From: Bog-159 sp049511415 | GTDB lineage: Bacteria > Acidobacteriota > Terriglobia > Bryobacterales > Bryobacteraceae | Direction: 5' to 3' | DNA length: 64,000 nucleotides | Assembly (NCBI GenBank): GCA_049511415.1 | Contig: JBEKYC010000013.1 | Coordinates: 1-64,000, forward strand | In this document: positions 9,171-17,633 of the stretch, one piece after another | Layout: every line of letters starts with the position of its first letter | Position numbering within the stretch: position 1 is the first letter of the stretch | Translations under genes and position numbers: made by a program | The notes under the pieces: generated by a model | Database searches by the model: none | Told to the model about the DNA's origin: nothing | The model's input: only the letters and a program-made list of their open reading frames with translations

Positions 9171-9964
9171 ACCTATCCGACTTCCTCGAAAAATTCGGTC
9201 AGACCATCTTCGAAACCCCCTTCGCCCAGGGCCAGGGCGCCGAGCCGCCCGAAATAGCCGAGATCCGCCTCGCGATCCTCGATCAAGTCCGCGCCAAAAG
9301 CTATCGCTCCGGCGGCAAGAGAGTGTTTCCCTCCAACGTCGTCCACATCCACGTGCGCGGGATCGAAGACAGCCGCGCACCTGTGTTCTCCGGCAAATTC
9401 TTCCGCACATACTTCGAGCAGGAACTCCGCCAGCATCTGGACAAGAATGAGATCCGCTATCCTGAGGATCTGCACATGCAGGTGCACGTGTTGCGGGAAC
9501 TGCCCGTGCCCGGCGAACAATGGGTCTGGGTGGAAGTGGAATCGCAGGAGCGCCCGTCCACCGCGCCGCGCCGCGCCGCGCGCTTAATCGTCGTCGAAGG
9601 CAAAGCCAACGAAGCCGAGATCACGCTCTCCAAATCCCGCACCAACATCGGCCGCGCGGTGGACGTCTACCGCTCCGAGGGCCTGTTCCGCCGAAACGAC
9701 TTAGCCTTTACGGAAGATACGGATATCAACCGCACCGTATCCCGCGAACACGCCCACATCCTGCACGACAAAGCTGCGGGCGAGTATCGCTTGTTCAACG
9801 ACCGCTGGTATTCCCGCGACGAAGCCGGCTCGCCGGCCCCCGCCACCTGGATCGTGCGCGACGGCTTGAGCCACGAAGTGCACCGCACCGCGCGCGGCGC
9901 TAAGCTGGAACATGGGGACGAGATCCACTTCGGGAAGGCCGTAGTGCGGTTTCAGGCCAAGTGA
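9167..9964 (+). CDS. FHA-domain protein, second of the kinase operon
   Basis: A 265-residue soluble protein whose ATG overlaps the preceding TGA (ATGA, 9167-9170), so translation is coupled. The N-terminal ~130 residues (FLEKFGQTIFETPFA, NVVHIHVRGIEDS) look like the DUF3662 region of FhaA-type proteins. The C-terminal part is an FHA domain with TNIGRAVDVYRSEG, NRTVSREHAHIL and RLFNDRWYSRD. The loop normally containing NG(T/V) is divergent. It has the same overall plan as the first gene of the operon but little obvious identity, so the two may read different phosphosites. The operon probably ends here; the next gene begins after a 67-nt gap. Confidence 0.82.
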   Translation: MNLSDFLEKFGQTIFETPFAQGQGAEPPEIAEIRLAILDQVRAKSYRSGGKRVFPSNVVHIHVRGIEDSRAPVFSGKFFRTYFEQELRQHLDKNEIRYPEDLHMQVHVLRELPVPGEQWVWVEVESQERPSTAPRRAARLIVVEGKANEAEITLSKSRTNIGRAVDVYRSEGLFRRNDLAFTEDTDINRTVSREHAHILHDKAAGEYRLFNDRWYSRDEAGSPAPATWIVRDGLSHEVHRTARGAKLEHGDEIHFGKAVVRFQAK

Positions 9965-10031
9965 TCCGGCAACCAAGCGCTTGTCGGAAACATCTACAGA
10001 GTGGTACATTCTGTTATCCTGGTTTAATATA

Positions 10032-10754
10032 TTGCGATCCGATCTGAAGCCACGTCTTTTGTGCGTGTTTGCTTTGTCTTGTGGAGTGCTGAGCGCAGCC
10101 ACGGCATCCGCGCCGGACGCCATTGTCGAGAACTACCGGACGGCCGCGCGGCAGCAGGAGCGCGCCCTGAATGGCGCTTCCATGGAAGTCGATATCGCCG
10201 CTTCGTTGCCGAAACTGAACAAGCAGGGCCGTCTGCACGCGTTACGCCGCGTCTCGCGGTTGGGCCACATTACTTACGAAGCGTTGCACTTTGAAGGCGA
10301 CAATACGGTCAAGAACCACGTCATAGCGAAATATCTGTCCGCCGAGGCCGAGGCGCAATCCGACGGCGCCGACGCATTTGCGGTTACTCCCGCCAACTAC
10401 AAATTCAAGTACAAGGGAGTCATCCAGCACGGCGACGAGACCGCGCACGTCTTTGAGGTGACCCCCCGTCACAAACTGGTCGGACTCTTCAAAGGCGAAA
10501 TCTGGGTCGACGCCGACTCGTTTCTGCTGCTTCGCGAATCCGGCCGGCTGGTGAAAACACCTTCCATCTTCTTGAAGAAAGTCGAATTTGTCAGAGAGTA
10601 CCAGATTCAGGGTGGTGTTTCGGTTCCGCGCCAGCTGCACACCATGGTGGATACCCGGCTGGTGGGGCCCGCGGAGCTTACCATCGACTTCCGGAATGTG
10701 TCCCTGTCCGAAAATCCCAAAGAGGCTAGCGTTGTGGATTTAGGCGATCAATAG
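10032..10754 (+). CDS. Secreted LolA-like / outer-membrane lipoprotein-sorting-type protein
   Basis: About 240 residues from a TTG at 10032. A signal peptide (LKPRLLCVFALSCGVLSAATA) is followed by a beta-rich domain: NGASMEVDIAASLPKLNK, GQ-poor strands, HVFEVTPRHKLVGLFKGEIW and VDADSFLLLRESGRLVKTPS. The strand pattern with a late GEIWVD element matches the LolA/LppX-like fold that binds lipidated or hydrophobic ligands in the periplasm. The frame is open 17 codons further up (to 9981), but that would bury the signal peptide. No strong ribosome-binding site is visible. It could assist export of envelope lipids made by the hopanoid genes downstream, but this is inference from position. Confidence 0.55.
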   Translation: MRSDLKPRLLCVFALSCGVLSAATASAPDAIVENYRTAARQQERALNGASMEVDIAASLPKLNKQGRLHALRRVSRLGHITYEALHFEGDNTVKNHVIAKYLSAEAEAQSDGADAFAVTPANYKFKYKGVIQHGDETAHVFEVTPRHKLVGLFKGEIWVDADSFLLLRESGRLVKTPSIFLKKVEFVREYQIQGGVSVPRQLHTMVDTRLVGPAELTIDFRNVSLSENPKEASVVDLGDQ

Positions 10755-10779
10755 CGGCTGCTATGCCAAGTGACTATTC

Positions 10780-12252
10780 ATGAGAACACTGTTTCTGAAT
10801 CCTCCGTCCTTTGAAGGCTTCGATGGCGGCGCCAGTTCCCGCTGGCCGGCCACGCGGGAAATCGAGTCCTACTGGTATCCCGTTTGGCTGTGCTATCCGG
10901 CCGGCATGCTGCCTGATAGCAAGGTCGTCGATGCGCCGCCGCACAAGATCTCCATCGAGCAGACCGTGGCCATGGCCAATGACTTCGAACTCCTCGTCCT
11001 GTTCACCTCCACACCCGGATTTCATGTGGACGTGAAGATGGCTGAGATGATGAAGGACACAAACCCGAAGCTGAAGGTAGCCTTCGTCGGTCCGCCGGTC
11101 ACGGTCGAGCCCGAAAAATCGCTGCGCACGTCGCCGGCTATCGACTTCGTGGTGCGCCGCGAGTTCGATTACCAGATCGCCGACTACGCCAACGGCAAGC
11201 CGCTCGAAGAACTGCCCGGCGTCAGCTTCCGCAAGAACGGCCACATCGTCAATAACCCGGAGCGCGCGGCCATCGAGAATCTGGATGAGCTGCCCTGGGT
11301 CACCAAGGTTTATCAGCGCGATCTGGACGTGAAGCGGTATAACGTGCCGTTTCTGCTGAATCCGTACATCGCGCTCTACACGTCGCGCGGCTGCCCCGCC
11401 ATGTGTACCTTCTGCCTGTGGCCGCAGACGCATTCCGGCCATCGCTGGCGCTTGCGCTCGGCGGACGATATCGCGCGCGAAGTGGCCTTCGCCAAAGAAG
11501 CATTCCCCTACGTCAAAGAGATTTTCTTCGACGACGACACGTTCAATTATCAGAAGGCGCGCACCATCGAGCTGTGCAAGAAGCTGAAGCCTCTGAACTT
11601 CACCTGGTCCTGTACCTCGCGCGTGACAACGGATTACGACACCCTGAAGGCCATGAAGGAGTCCGGCTGCCGCCTGTTGATCGTGGGCTATGAATCCGGC
11701 GAGCAGCAGATCCTGAAGAACATCAAGAAGGGCGCCACCGTGGATATGGCGCTGCGCTTCACCGATAACTGCAAGAAGCTGGGACTGTTGGTGCACGGCG
11801 ATTTCATCATCGGGCTGCCCGGCGAGACGCGCGAAAGCATCCGCAAGACCATCGACTTCGCCAAACGCCTGGATAACGAAACGATTCAGGTCTCCATCGC
11901 GCATCCTTATCCCGGCACTGAGTTTTACGATTACGTCAAGAACAACAACTTGATTACCATCGATGCCATGACGGATGAGACCGGCCATCAGCTTCCTAAC
12001 ATCACTTACCCGGGGCTCGACCGTGGGGAGTTGGTGGATTGGGTGGAGCGCTTCTACGGCGAATATTATTTCCGCCCGCGCGTAATCTGGCGTGTAGTGC
12101 GCAAGGCCATTTTCGATTCCACCGAACGCAAGCGTCTATCAAAAGAGGCGCGCGAATATATGGCTTTGCGCTCCAAGCGCAAGAAATTCGTAGCCGCTGA
12201 ACGCAAGGCCGACACCCGGCCCGCTCCGGCCACGGCCAGCTCCGGTGACTAG
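10780..12252 (+). CDS. hpnJ: B12-binding-domain radical SAM protein HpnJ (hopanoid cyclitol ether synthesis)
   Basis: 490 residues. An N-terminal cobalamin-binding-like Rossmann region (MRTLFLNPPSFEGFDGG ... VAFVGPPVTVEP) precedes a radical SAM barrel with the cluster motif C205-P-A-M-C209-T-F-C212. DDDTFNYQKA, VGYESGEQQILKNIKKG and HGDFIIGLPGETRESI follow. Together with the adjacent hpnI this identifies HpnJ. Work in Burkholderia cenocepacia places HpnJ at conversion of bacteriohopanetetrol glucosamine to the cyclitol ether, after HpnI and the deacetylase HpnK. No hpnK is in this window. HpnJ opens a four-gene cluster: the next gene starts 6 nt downstream. Confidence 0.9.
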   Translation: MRTLFLNPPSFEGFDGGASSRWPATREIESYWYPVWLCYPAGMLPDSKVVDAPPHKISIEQTVAMANDFELLVLFTSTPGFHVDVKMAEMMKDTNPKLKVAFVGPPVTVEPEKSLRTSPAIDFVVRREFDYQIADYANGKPLEELPGVSFRKNGHIVNNPERAAIENLDELPWVTKVYQRDLDVKRYNVPFLLNPYIALYTSRGCPAMCTFCLWPQTHSGHRWRLRSADDIAREVAFAKEAFPYVKEIFFDDDTFNYQKARTIELCKKLKPLNFTWSCTSRVTTDYDTLKAMKESGCRLLIVGYESGEQQILKNIKKGATVDMALRFTDNCKKLGLLVHGDFIIGLPGETRESIRKTIDFAKRLDNETIQVSIAHPYPGTEFYDYVKNNNLITIDAMTDETGHQLPNITYPGLDRGELVDWVERFYGEYYFRPRVIWRVVRKAIFDSTERKRLSKEAREYMALRSKRKKFVAAERKADTRPAPATASSGD

Positions 12253-12258
12253 TTTCGA

Positions 12259-12669
12259 ATGAACGGACACGCGGCGCGCCTGCGTCTGAAAACCAGGTTC
12301 TTCACGGCGCTGACCGTGCTCAGCAGCGTGTGCGGGGATTTCTCCCTGACTTGCGGGATGCGGCAGGTCGGCCGCTTGGTCACACTTTCTCCGTTGGCCT
12401 ATATGCGGGCCGTTTGCAACCCGCTGGTGGCGCTGGGCATTGCCTTGTTGATCCTGTGGCTGTTGCTGCATATGGCTTTGTTGAGTTGGGCTGACCTCAG
12501 CTATGTCCTACCGGTAACCTCGGTTGGCTATGTGCTGGCCGCCTTGGCGGGCCGGTTATTCCTGCACGAGAATATTTCGGCCTGGCGCTGGGCCGGCATT
12601 CTCTTGATCGTTTCCGGCGTGGCCCTGGTGGCGCGCACGGGCTCGCATGCGTCGGGAACCGCCTCATGA
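12259..12669 (+). CDS. Small EamA/SMR-type transporter subunit A in the hopanoid cluster
   Basis: 136 residues with four predicted TM helices (FFTALTVLSSVCGDFSLTCG, LVALGIALLILWLLLHMALL, YVLPVTSVGYVLAALAG, WAGILLIVSGVALVAR). The LSWADLSYVLPVTS and LHENISAWRWAGILLI pieces are characteristic of half-size EamA/DMT proteins such as ArnE/ArnF, which flip undecaprenyl-phosphate-aminoarabinose. The stop overlaps the ATG of a second, similar protein (ATGA, 12666-12669), so the two are probably a heterodimer. Position between hpnJ and hpnI suggests it moves a hopanoid or lipid-linked sugar across the inner membrane; the substrate is inferred. Confidence 0.75.
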   Translation: MNGHAARLRLKTRFFTALTVLSSVCGDFSLTCGMRQVGRLVTLSPLAYMRAVCNPLVALGIALLILWLLLHMALLSWADLSYVLPVTSVGYVLAALAGRLFLHENISAWRWAGILLIVSGVALVARTGSHASGTAS

Positions 12670-13028
12670 GATGGCTGCTGGTAGCGGTGATCGCCTTGGC
12701 CACCACCATCGCGGACGTGGCGCAGGCGGCGGCCATGAAGCGTCACGGGGAGATTCGCGATTTCCGGCCGGGCGCCATCCGCCGCCTGCTGGCGTTGCTG
12801 GCCCGCAATAAGCTGATCATCGCATCGGTCGCCGCGATGGCCATCTCGTTCTTCGCTTTCATCGCGCTGCTCTCGATCGCCGATCTCAGCTTCGCGGTGC
12901 CCGCCACCGCCGCCAGTTACGTGATCGAGACCATGCTCGCCAAATACCTGTTGAAGGAACCCGTAACCCCGGGGCGCTGGGTGGGCGCTTCCCTGGTGGC
13001 CTGCGGCGTCCTGTTGCTATCCCGGTGA
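12666..13028 (+). CDS. Small EamA/SMR-type transporter subunit B in the hopanoid cluster
   Basis: 120 residues, four TM helices (LLVAVIALATTIADVAQAAA, LIIASVAAMAISFFAFIALL, FAVPATAASYVIETMLAKYL, WVGASLVACGVLLLS). It shares the SIADLSFAVPATA plus LLKEPVTPGRWVGA architecture with the preceding gene, the hallmark of EamA/ArnE-ArnF-like half transporters. It overlaps both neighbours by 4 nt (ATGA at its start, GTGA at its end), so the four genes hpnJ-A-B-hpnI are almost certainly one translational unit. Proposed role: second half of a lipid-linked head-group flippase. Confidence 0.75.
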   Translation: MRWLLVAVIALATTIADVAQAAAMKRHGEIRDFRPGAIRRLLALLARNKLIIASVAAMAISFFAFIALLSIADLSFAVPATAASYVIETMLAKYLLKEPVTPGRWVGASLVACGVLLLSR

Positions 13029-14128
13029 CCTGGCTCGCCCTGCCCGCTCTGGCCGCAACCGCTTACTGGCTGCTCGTGCTCATCGCCGCCCTGCGATGGC
13101 GCAAGTCATCTCCCATCAGCCAGGAGCGGCCGCCGATCACGATTCTCAAGCCCGTGCACGGACGCGATCCGCACTTCTACGCCGCCATCCGTTCGCATGC
13201 GCTGCAGGACTACCCGCGCTACGAAATCCTGTTTGGCATCGCCGATCCGGATGACCCTGCCGCGGACGATATCCGGCGCCTCATCGCCGAGTTTCCCGCC
13301 GGCGATATCCGCCTCATCGTGACGTCCACGATATTTCCCAACCGCAAAGTCGGCGTGTTGGCCGGCCTTGCCGCCCAAGCCCGCTATCCGCTGCTCCTGA
13401 TCAACGATAGCGACATCAGCGTTCCCCCGAACTACTTGCGCCAGACCACTGCCGTGCTGCAACGCCCCAGCGTGGGTTTGGTCACCTGCCTCTATCGGGC
13501 GCAATCCGGCGCTGCGCCGGGCCAATGGGAAGCATTGGGCGTGGCCACCGAATTCGTGCCCAGCGTTCTGGTGGCGCGCATGCTCGGTTCCGTGGAATTC
13601 GCCCTGGGTTCCACCATGCTCCTGCGCGCGGCGGACTTGCAGCGCATCGGCGGATTCCCCGCAATTGGCGATTACCTGGCCGACGACTATCAACTGGGAA
13701 GGCGCATCCACGATCTGGGCCTGCGCGTCGAGTTCGCTTCTCCGATTGTCGAAACCCATCTCGGCGGCCAGACCTGGGGCGCTGTCTGGCGTCATCAGTT
13801 ACGCTGGTCGCGCAGCATTCGGGTGTCGCGGCCGGGAGGATACTTCGGCTATCTGGTCACGCACGCTACCTTCTGGTCACTGGTCGCCGCGCTGGGCGGC
13901 GCCTGGCCCGTCGCACTGGCCGTTCTGGCCGTCCGTTTGGCCGCCGGACTCCTGGTTTGCGCGCGCGTGCTCGAAGATCGCGATTCCATACGCCGCGCCT
14001 GGCGGATCCCCTTCCGCGACCTGTGCGGCTTCGCCCTTTGGCTCTCCGGCCTGTGCGGTAATACGGTCGAGTGGCGCGGGGCTAGGATAAAAATCAGGTC
14101 CGATGGTAAGATAGTATCGGATCTTTAA
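13025..14128 (+). CDS. hpnI: Hopanoid glycosyltransferase HpnI (GT2, ceramide-glucosyltransferase-like)
   Basis: 367 residues from GTG 13025. An N-terminal TM helix (LPALAATAYWLLVLIAALRW) is followed by a GT2 core: PPITILKPVHGRDP, LLINDSDISVPPNYL (DxD-type), then GSTMLLRAADLQRIGGF, YLADDYQLGRRI (third acidic motif) and HQLRWSRSIRVSRPGG (Q-x-x-RW). C-terminal TM helices (FWSLVAALGGAWPVALAVLA) complete the ceramide-glucosyltransferase layout of HpnI. HpnI adds N-acetylglucosamine to bacteriohopanetetrol, the substrate line for HpnK and HpnJ. The start overlaps the upstream stop. A weak 6-bp dyad (14099-14121) lies at the 3' end of the gene. Confidence 0.88.
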   Translation: MTWLALPALAATAYWLLVLIAALRWRKSSPISQERPPITILKPVHGRDPHFYAAIRSHALQDYPRYEILFGIADPDDPAADDIRRLIAEFPAGDIRLIVTSTIFPNRKVGVLAGLAAQARYPLLLINDSDISVPPNYLRQTTAVLQRPSVGLVTCLYRAQSGAAPGQWEALGVATEFVPSVLVARMLGSVEFALGSTMLLRAADLQRIGGFPAIGDYLADDYQLGRRIHDLGLRVEFASPIVETHLGGQTWGAVWRHQLRWSRSIRVSRPGGYFGYLVTHATFWSLVAALGGAWPVALAVLAVRLAAGLLVCARVLEDRDSIRRAWRIPFRDLCGFALWLSGLCGNTVEWRGARIKIRSDGKIVSDL

Positions 14129-14155
14129 CTACTGTTATTGATTAGGGAGGTCACC

Positions 14156-14824
14156 GTGATCGTGCTTCTCTTCGGTCCGCCCGGATGCGGCAAAGGCACC
14201 CAGGCAACCGCGATCGCTCGCCGTTTCCGCATCCCCGCGATCTCCACGGGTGAAATGTTCCGCGCCGAATGCCGCTCCGGAACGGAACTGGGCCGGCTGG
14301 CCTGCTCCATACTCAAATCCGGAGGCCTGGTCGGCGACGGCATTGTGAACCAGATCGTCGCGGGCAGAATTCAACAGCCGGATTGCGAATTCGGATTTCT
14401 TCTGGATGGCTACCCGCGCACGCTCGAACAGGCTCATTTCCTGGATGCGCTGGTGACGAAACTGGGACTGCCCAGACCCGTCGCCATTCACCTGGACGTG
14501 CCGCCGCAGGTGCTGGTCGCGCGCATTACCGCGCGCCGCCAGTGCGGGTATTGCGGGCGCATCTACAATATGCTGTCGCAGCCGCCCCGCAACGGCGAAA
14601 TCTGCGACGAGGACGCGACGCCGCTCATCCGCCGCGACGACGACACCGAGGCCGTGATTCTGGCGCGCCTGCAGGCCTACCACGACGCCACCGGTCCGGT
14701 GGTCGACTATTATCGCGATGCCGGCTGCTTCCGCGTGGATGCCACCGGCACGCCGGAACAGATTTTTGCCCAGATCGAGCCTCTGCTGGCGAATTGCCGC
14801 GAGCCCGTCCTACTATTGCGATAG
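14156..14824 (+). CDS. adk: Adenylate kinase
   Basis: 222 residues. GPPGCGKGTQA is the P-loop, followed by ISTGEMFRAE, the FLLDGYPRTLEQA motif and a LID domain with CGYCGRIYN ... EICDED, which suggests a Cys3-Asp zinc-type LID of the long-form enzymes. It interconverts ATP + AMP and 2 ADP in the cytoplasm. The start is taken at GTG 14156 because GGGAGG lies just upstream; six further in-frame codons precede it. It follows hpnI by 27 nt. Housekeeping adk usually sits in the ribosomal-protein operon after secY, so this could be a second copy. Its 3' end overlaps the convergent PAP2 gene by 12 bp. Confidence 0.92.
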   Translation: MIVLLFGPPGCGKGTQATAIARRFRIPAISTGEMFRAECRSGTELGRLACSILKSGGLVGDGIVNQIVAGRIQQPDCEFGFLLDGYPRTLEQAHFLDALVTKLGLPRPVAIHLDVPPQVLVARITARRQCGYCGRIYNMLSQPPRNGEICDEDATPLIRRDDDTEAVILARLQAYHDATGPVVDYYRDAGCFRVDATGTPEQIFAQIEPLLANCREPVLLLR

Positions 14825-15958
14825 CGAATAGCCTAACGACTCCGCGCCCGCCGCCACGGTCCGTGCCTGGCGCGCCGGGTCTTTCACCGGATTCGAGGCG
14901 GCCCGGTCCAGCCTGCGCCATAGCCCCACTCCGGGAATCACCGTTAGTAGTGTAGCCGCCCAAGGTACGATCAGGGATGTTAGAAACAGACCGGTGCCCC
15001 ACCGCAGCGCTACTAGCCAGACCGCGACCGCCAGAAATCCAAAGCCCGCCGCCGCGCGGCGCTCCGGAGCCGACCATGGAACTTCACCCTGCGTGATCGC
15101 GTACAGAGCCAGTGTGAATGGCACGGCCACGATCATATCGGCCAGGTAGTGGAAGACGAGCGTCTGCAACAGCATGATCGCCAGCAACGCGCGCAGCGCC
15201 GTGCGCCACGGACGGCTGCATTTGCCGGCCGCCCAGAAGACCACCAGTGCCCAGGCCGTGTGCAGCGAGGGCATGCAGTTGCGGGCCACCGCCGCGGCGA
15301 TGTAGGTAGGTGCCACCGGCACGGCGTTGAGAGCCGGCGGATGCCACGGAAAAGATCTGGCGAACAGCCAGTATGCTCCCACGGCCGGGAATACCACGTA
15401 ACAAGCCGCTCCACAAACTCCCACCAACACAATAAACACAAACAGGCGCAGCGCCTTGGCGGAGCTTTGCCTCTCCGCAATGACGTAGGCCGTCATCAGA
15501 AATACCGGTAGGGCCTCGTAGAGCGTGCGCGAGAAGTCGCTGACCGCGGGCGTCACCGCAACCAGCCTGCCGGCCCAAAACGACGGCTGAAATCCCAGGC
15601 TGCCGTCGAACGCGTAGAGGTAATGATCGTAGGTCACGCCATGCGAACCGGAGTTCAGGAACAGTGCCGTGAGGATCCCGAAAACGGGCGGAAAGGAAAG
15701 CTTGGCCAGCAGTTTCAGATCGGAGCGGCCGGTGAGGAACGGCATGACGAAAACCGCCGGGATGGCCCCCGCGCCGCAATAGGAAAGCGCTTCCAGAACG
15801 CGATGCCACAGGTTGCCGCTAAAGCCCAGATACGCGCCCAGGCACGCCGCCGCCGCGGTGGCTGCCAGCAGCACGCGAAACTTGGGCCGGTAGGCCAGAA
15901 ACAGCACCAGACATGCCAGGAAATTCATGTTTGCGCTGGCGCCGATAGGCTCCGTCAT
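14813..15958 (-). CDS. PAP2_3 / Aur1-like polytopic lipid phosphatase or head-group transferase (paralogue 1)
   Basis: About 381 residues, ~10 TM helices. The second and third PAP2 motifs are visible as RNCMPSLHTAWALVVF and FHYLADMIVAVPF (catalytic His in each). The first KxxxxxxRP motif is absent; instead there are YDHYLYAFDGSLGF and TLYEALPVFLMTAYVIAE, as in PAP2_3/inositolphosphotransferase (Aur1/Ipt1-like) proteins. These act on lipid phosphates or transfer phospho-head-groups at the outer face of the membrane. A paralogue lies at 19170-20411. The first in-frame ATG is at 16000; I prefer 15958 (MTEPIGAS), though 15931 is also possible. It is divergent from the gene at 16185. Confidence 0.72.
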   Translation of the reverse strand: MTEPIGASANMNFLACLVLFLAYRPKFRVLLAATAAAACLGAYLGFSGNLWHRVLEALSYCGAGAIPAVFVMPFLTGRSDLKLLAKLSFPPVFGILTALFLNSGSHGVTYDHYLYAFDGSLGFQPSFWAGRLVAVTPAVSDFSRTLYEALPVFLMTAYVIAERQSSAKALRLFVFIVLVGVCGAACYVVFPAVGAYWLFARSFPWHPPALNAVPVAPTYIAAAVARNCMPSLHTAWALVVFWAAGKCSRPWRTALRALLAIMLLQTLVFHYLADMIVAVPFTLALYAITQGEVPWSAPERRAAAGFGFLAVAVWLVALRWGTGLFLTSLIVPWAATLLTVIPGVGLWRRLDRAASNPVKDPARQARTVAAGAESLGYSLSQ

Positions 15959-16184
15959 GTCTTCAGTCCGTCGGCCGGCGCGCGCGCCGACCCGAGGCAT
16001 AGTAGCATGGCCGCCGGGGCCGGTTCATTATTAACGAAGGACAGTATACGGCGTGGAGTGTCAGGCCGCGATAATGGTCGCTTGGATTGGGGCAAAAAAC
16101 ATTCCGCCGTAAGGTCTTGCCCCTGTTCCGTTCCCTCCGTTACCAAGCCGATCATAGAGCAGCGGGAAGTGTGGGAGTGAATTT

Positions 16185-17630
16185 GTGACACGCAGGCGCG
16201 CGATCGTTTACGGGGCTTTATTGACGGCGCTGCTGCTCGTCCCATGTTTCTGGCAACCGAGGATTGAAGCGGGCGATTTGTCCAGTCACGTTTATAACGC
16301 CTGGCTGGCCCAGATCATCGCACGCGGCCAGGCGCCCGGCCTGGCGGTCGTGCGGCAAACCAACAATGTCCTGTTTGACCTGATGCTCTCCGGGTTGATG
16401 CGCGCCGTCGGCGCGGCGGCGGCCCAGCGTGCCGTGGTTGCTTGCGCCGTTCTGGTGTTTTTCTGGGGAGCTTTCGCTTTTATTTGGTCCAGCGCGCGGC
16501 CCCGGCGAGCCCCATGGCAACTGGTTCCGGGTCTCGTCATGCTCGCCTACGGATGGGTTTTTCGCATGGGCCTGTTCAATTTCTATATCGCTCTTGGCCT
16601 TTCGTTCGCAGCGTTGGCCCTGGCGCGGCAGAAATCACGGCGGGCTTGGGCCGGAGCGGGATGGCTTGCCGCCGTGGCCTACATTGCCCATCCTCTTCCA
16701 GTGATCTGGGCCGGGGGCCTCTATGTTTACGAGCGGATCGCCCGCACCATCGCACCGCGGCGGCGTTCCTGGCTGATGGTCGGCATATTGGTGGCCTTTA
16801 CGTTGGTGGGGCTTTGGATGGGCCTTTCCTTCAAAACCCGGCGCGGCTGGGATCAAATTGCGGCCACCACCGGAGCGGAGCAACTCTGGGTTTACGGCCT
16901 CCCGTATGTTGCCTTGTCGCTGGCATTTCTGGCCGTCGGAGCTATGGCTTTCTTTCGCGTCGTTACCGAGCGCGGCGCCTTGCGCACGGTTTTCGATATC
17001 CGATTTCAGCTTTGGGCTCTCACCGGGGCCGCTGTCGTGCTGCTGCCGGCCGCCGTCGTGCTGCCCGGCTACCGTTCCGGTCTCGACTTTGTCGCCGAAC
17101 GTATGTCCCTGGGTGGAGCGGTTCTGATGTGCGGCCTGCTAATGACGGTCCGGTTACCCAAGCCTCTGGTTGTCGCTGTGACGGGGATGGCCGTGGTCTT
17201 CTTCGCGTTGTCCTATCGCGATGAGCGTGCCCTGAACCTCCTGGAGACCAAGATGGAGCGCGCCGTGGCGGTGCTGCCGCCAAACCAACGGGTGGTGAGC
17301 GCGCTGGAAGATCCCGAGAGCCGTGTGAAGAGCCTCGCCCATATGGTGGACCGCATCTGCGTCGGCCGATGTTTCAGCTATGCCAACTATGAGCCTTGCA
17401 CCTGGCAGTTCCGCGTGCGAACTGAGCGCGCCAATCCCGTGGTCGTTTCCGAGTACCGCGATTCGTGGCGTATGCAGACCGGTAACTATGTGGTCAGGCC
17501 CGCGGATGTGCCGCTTTACAAAATTGACCTCTGTGATCCAGGCAAAGCGGATTTATGCGTAACACCGCTCGAAGCCGGCGATCAGTTACGCAACAGCGGC
17601 CTGCGAGTGGCTGCAGTACGGGGAGAATAG
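16185..17630 (+). CDS. GT-C-like polytopic membrane protein, paralogue 1
   Basis: 481 residues with ~11 TM helices, starting at GTG 16185 behind a GGGAGTG-like site. The first loop has EAGDLSSHVYNAWLA, an acidic-His loop of the kind found in GT-C glycosyltransferases that use polyprenyl-phosphate sugars. The rest of the membrane part (LVFFWGAFAFIW, AYGWVFRMGLFNFYI, YIAHPLPVIWAGG) is unlike any family I can name. The C-terminal ~110 residues are soluble and conserved with the paralogue at 20399: VDRICVGRCFSYANYEP, then FRVRTERANP and LYKIDLCDP. Function is not known. The placement among PAP2 and GT87 genes suggests envelope glycolipid synthesis. Confidence 0.65.
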   Translation: MTRRRAIVYGALLTALLLVPCFWQPRIEAGDLSSHVYNAWLAQIIARGQAPGLAVVRQTNNVLFDLMLSGLMRAVGAAAAQRAVVACAVLVFFWGAFAFIWSSARPRRAPWQLVPGLVMLAYGWVFRMGLFNFYIALGLSFAALALARQKSRRAWAGAGWLAAVAYIAHPLPVIWAGGLYVYERIARTIAPRRRSWLMVGILVAFTLVGLWMGLSFKTRRGWDQIAATTGAEQLWVYGLPYVALSLAFLAVGAMAFFRVVTERGALRTVFDIRFQLWALTGAAVVLLPAAVVLPGYRSGLDFVAERMSLGGAVLMCGLLMTVRLPKPLVVAVTGMAVVFFALSYRDERALNLLETKMERAVAVLPPNQRVVSALEDPESRVKSLAHMVDRICVGRCFSYANYEPCTWQFRVRTERANPVVVSEYRDSWRMQTGNYVVRPADVPLYKIDLCDPGKADLCVTPLEAGDQLRNSGLRVAAVRGE

Positions 17631-17633
17631 GCC

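Noticed and set aside
14099..14121. Six-bp stem at the end of hpnI as a terminator
   Set aside because: AT-containing short stem with a long loop and no clean T-run; lies within the coding sequence.
16089..16123. GGGGCAA...TTGCCCC dyad in the PAP2/GT-C divergent region
   Set aside because: Seven-bp arms with a 21-nt spacer are weak and expected by chance in GC-rich DNA; no promoter element lines up with it.
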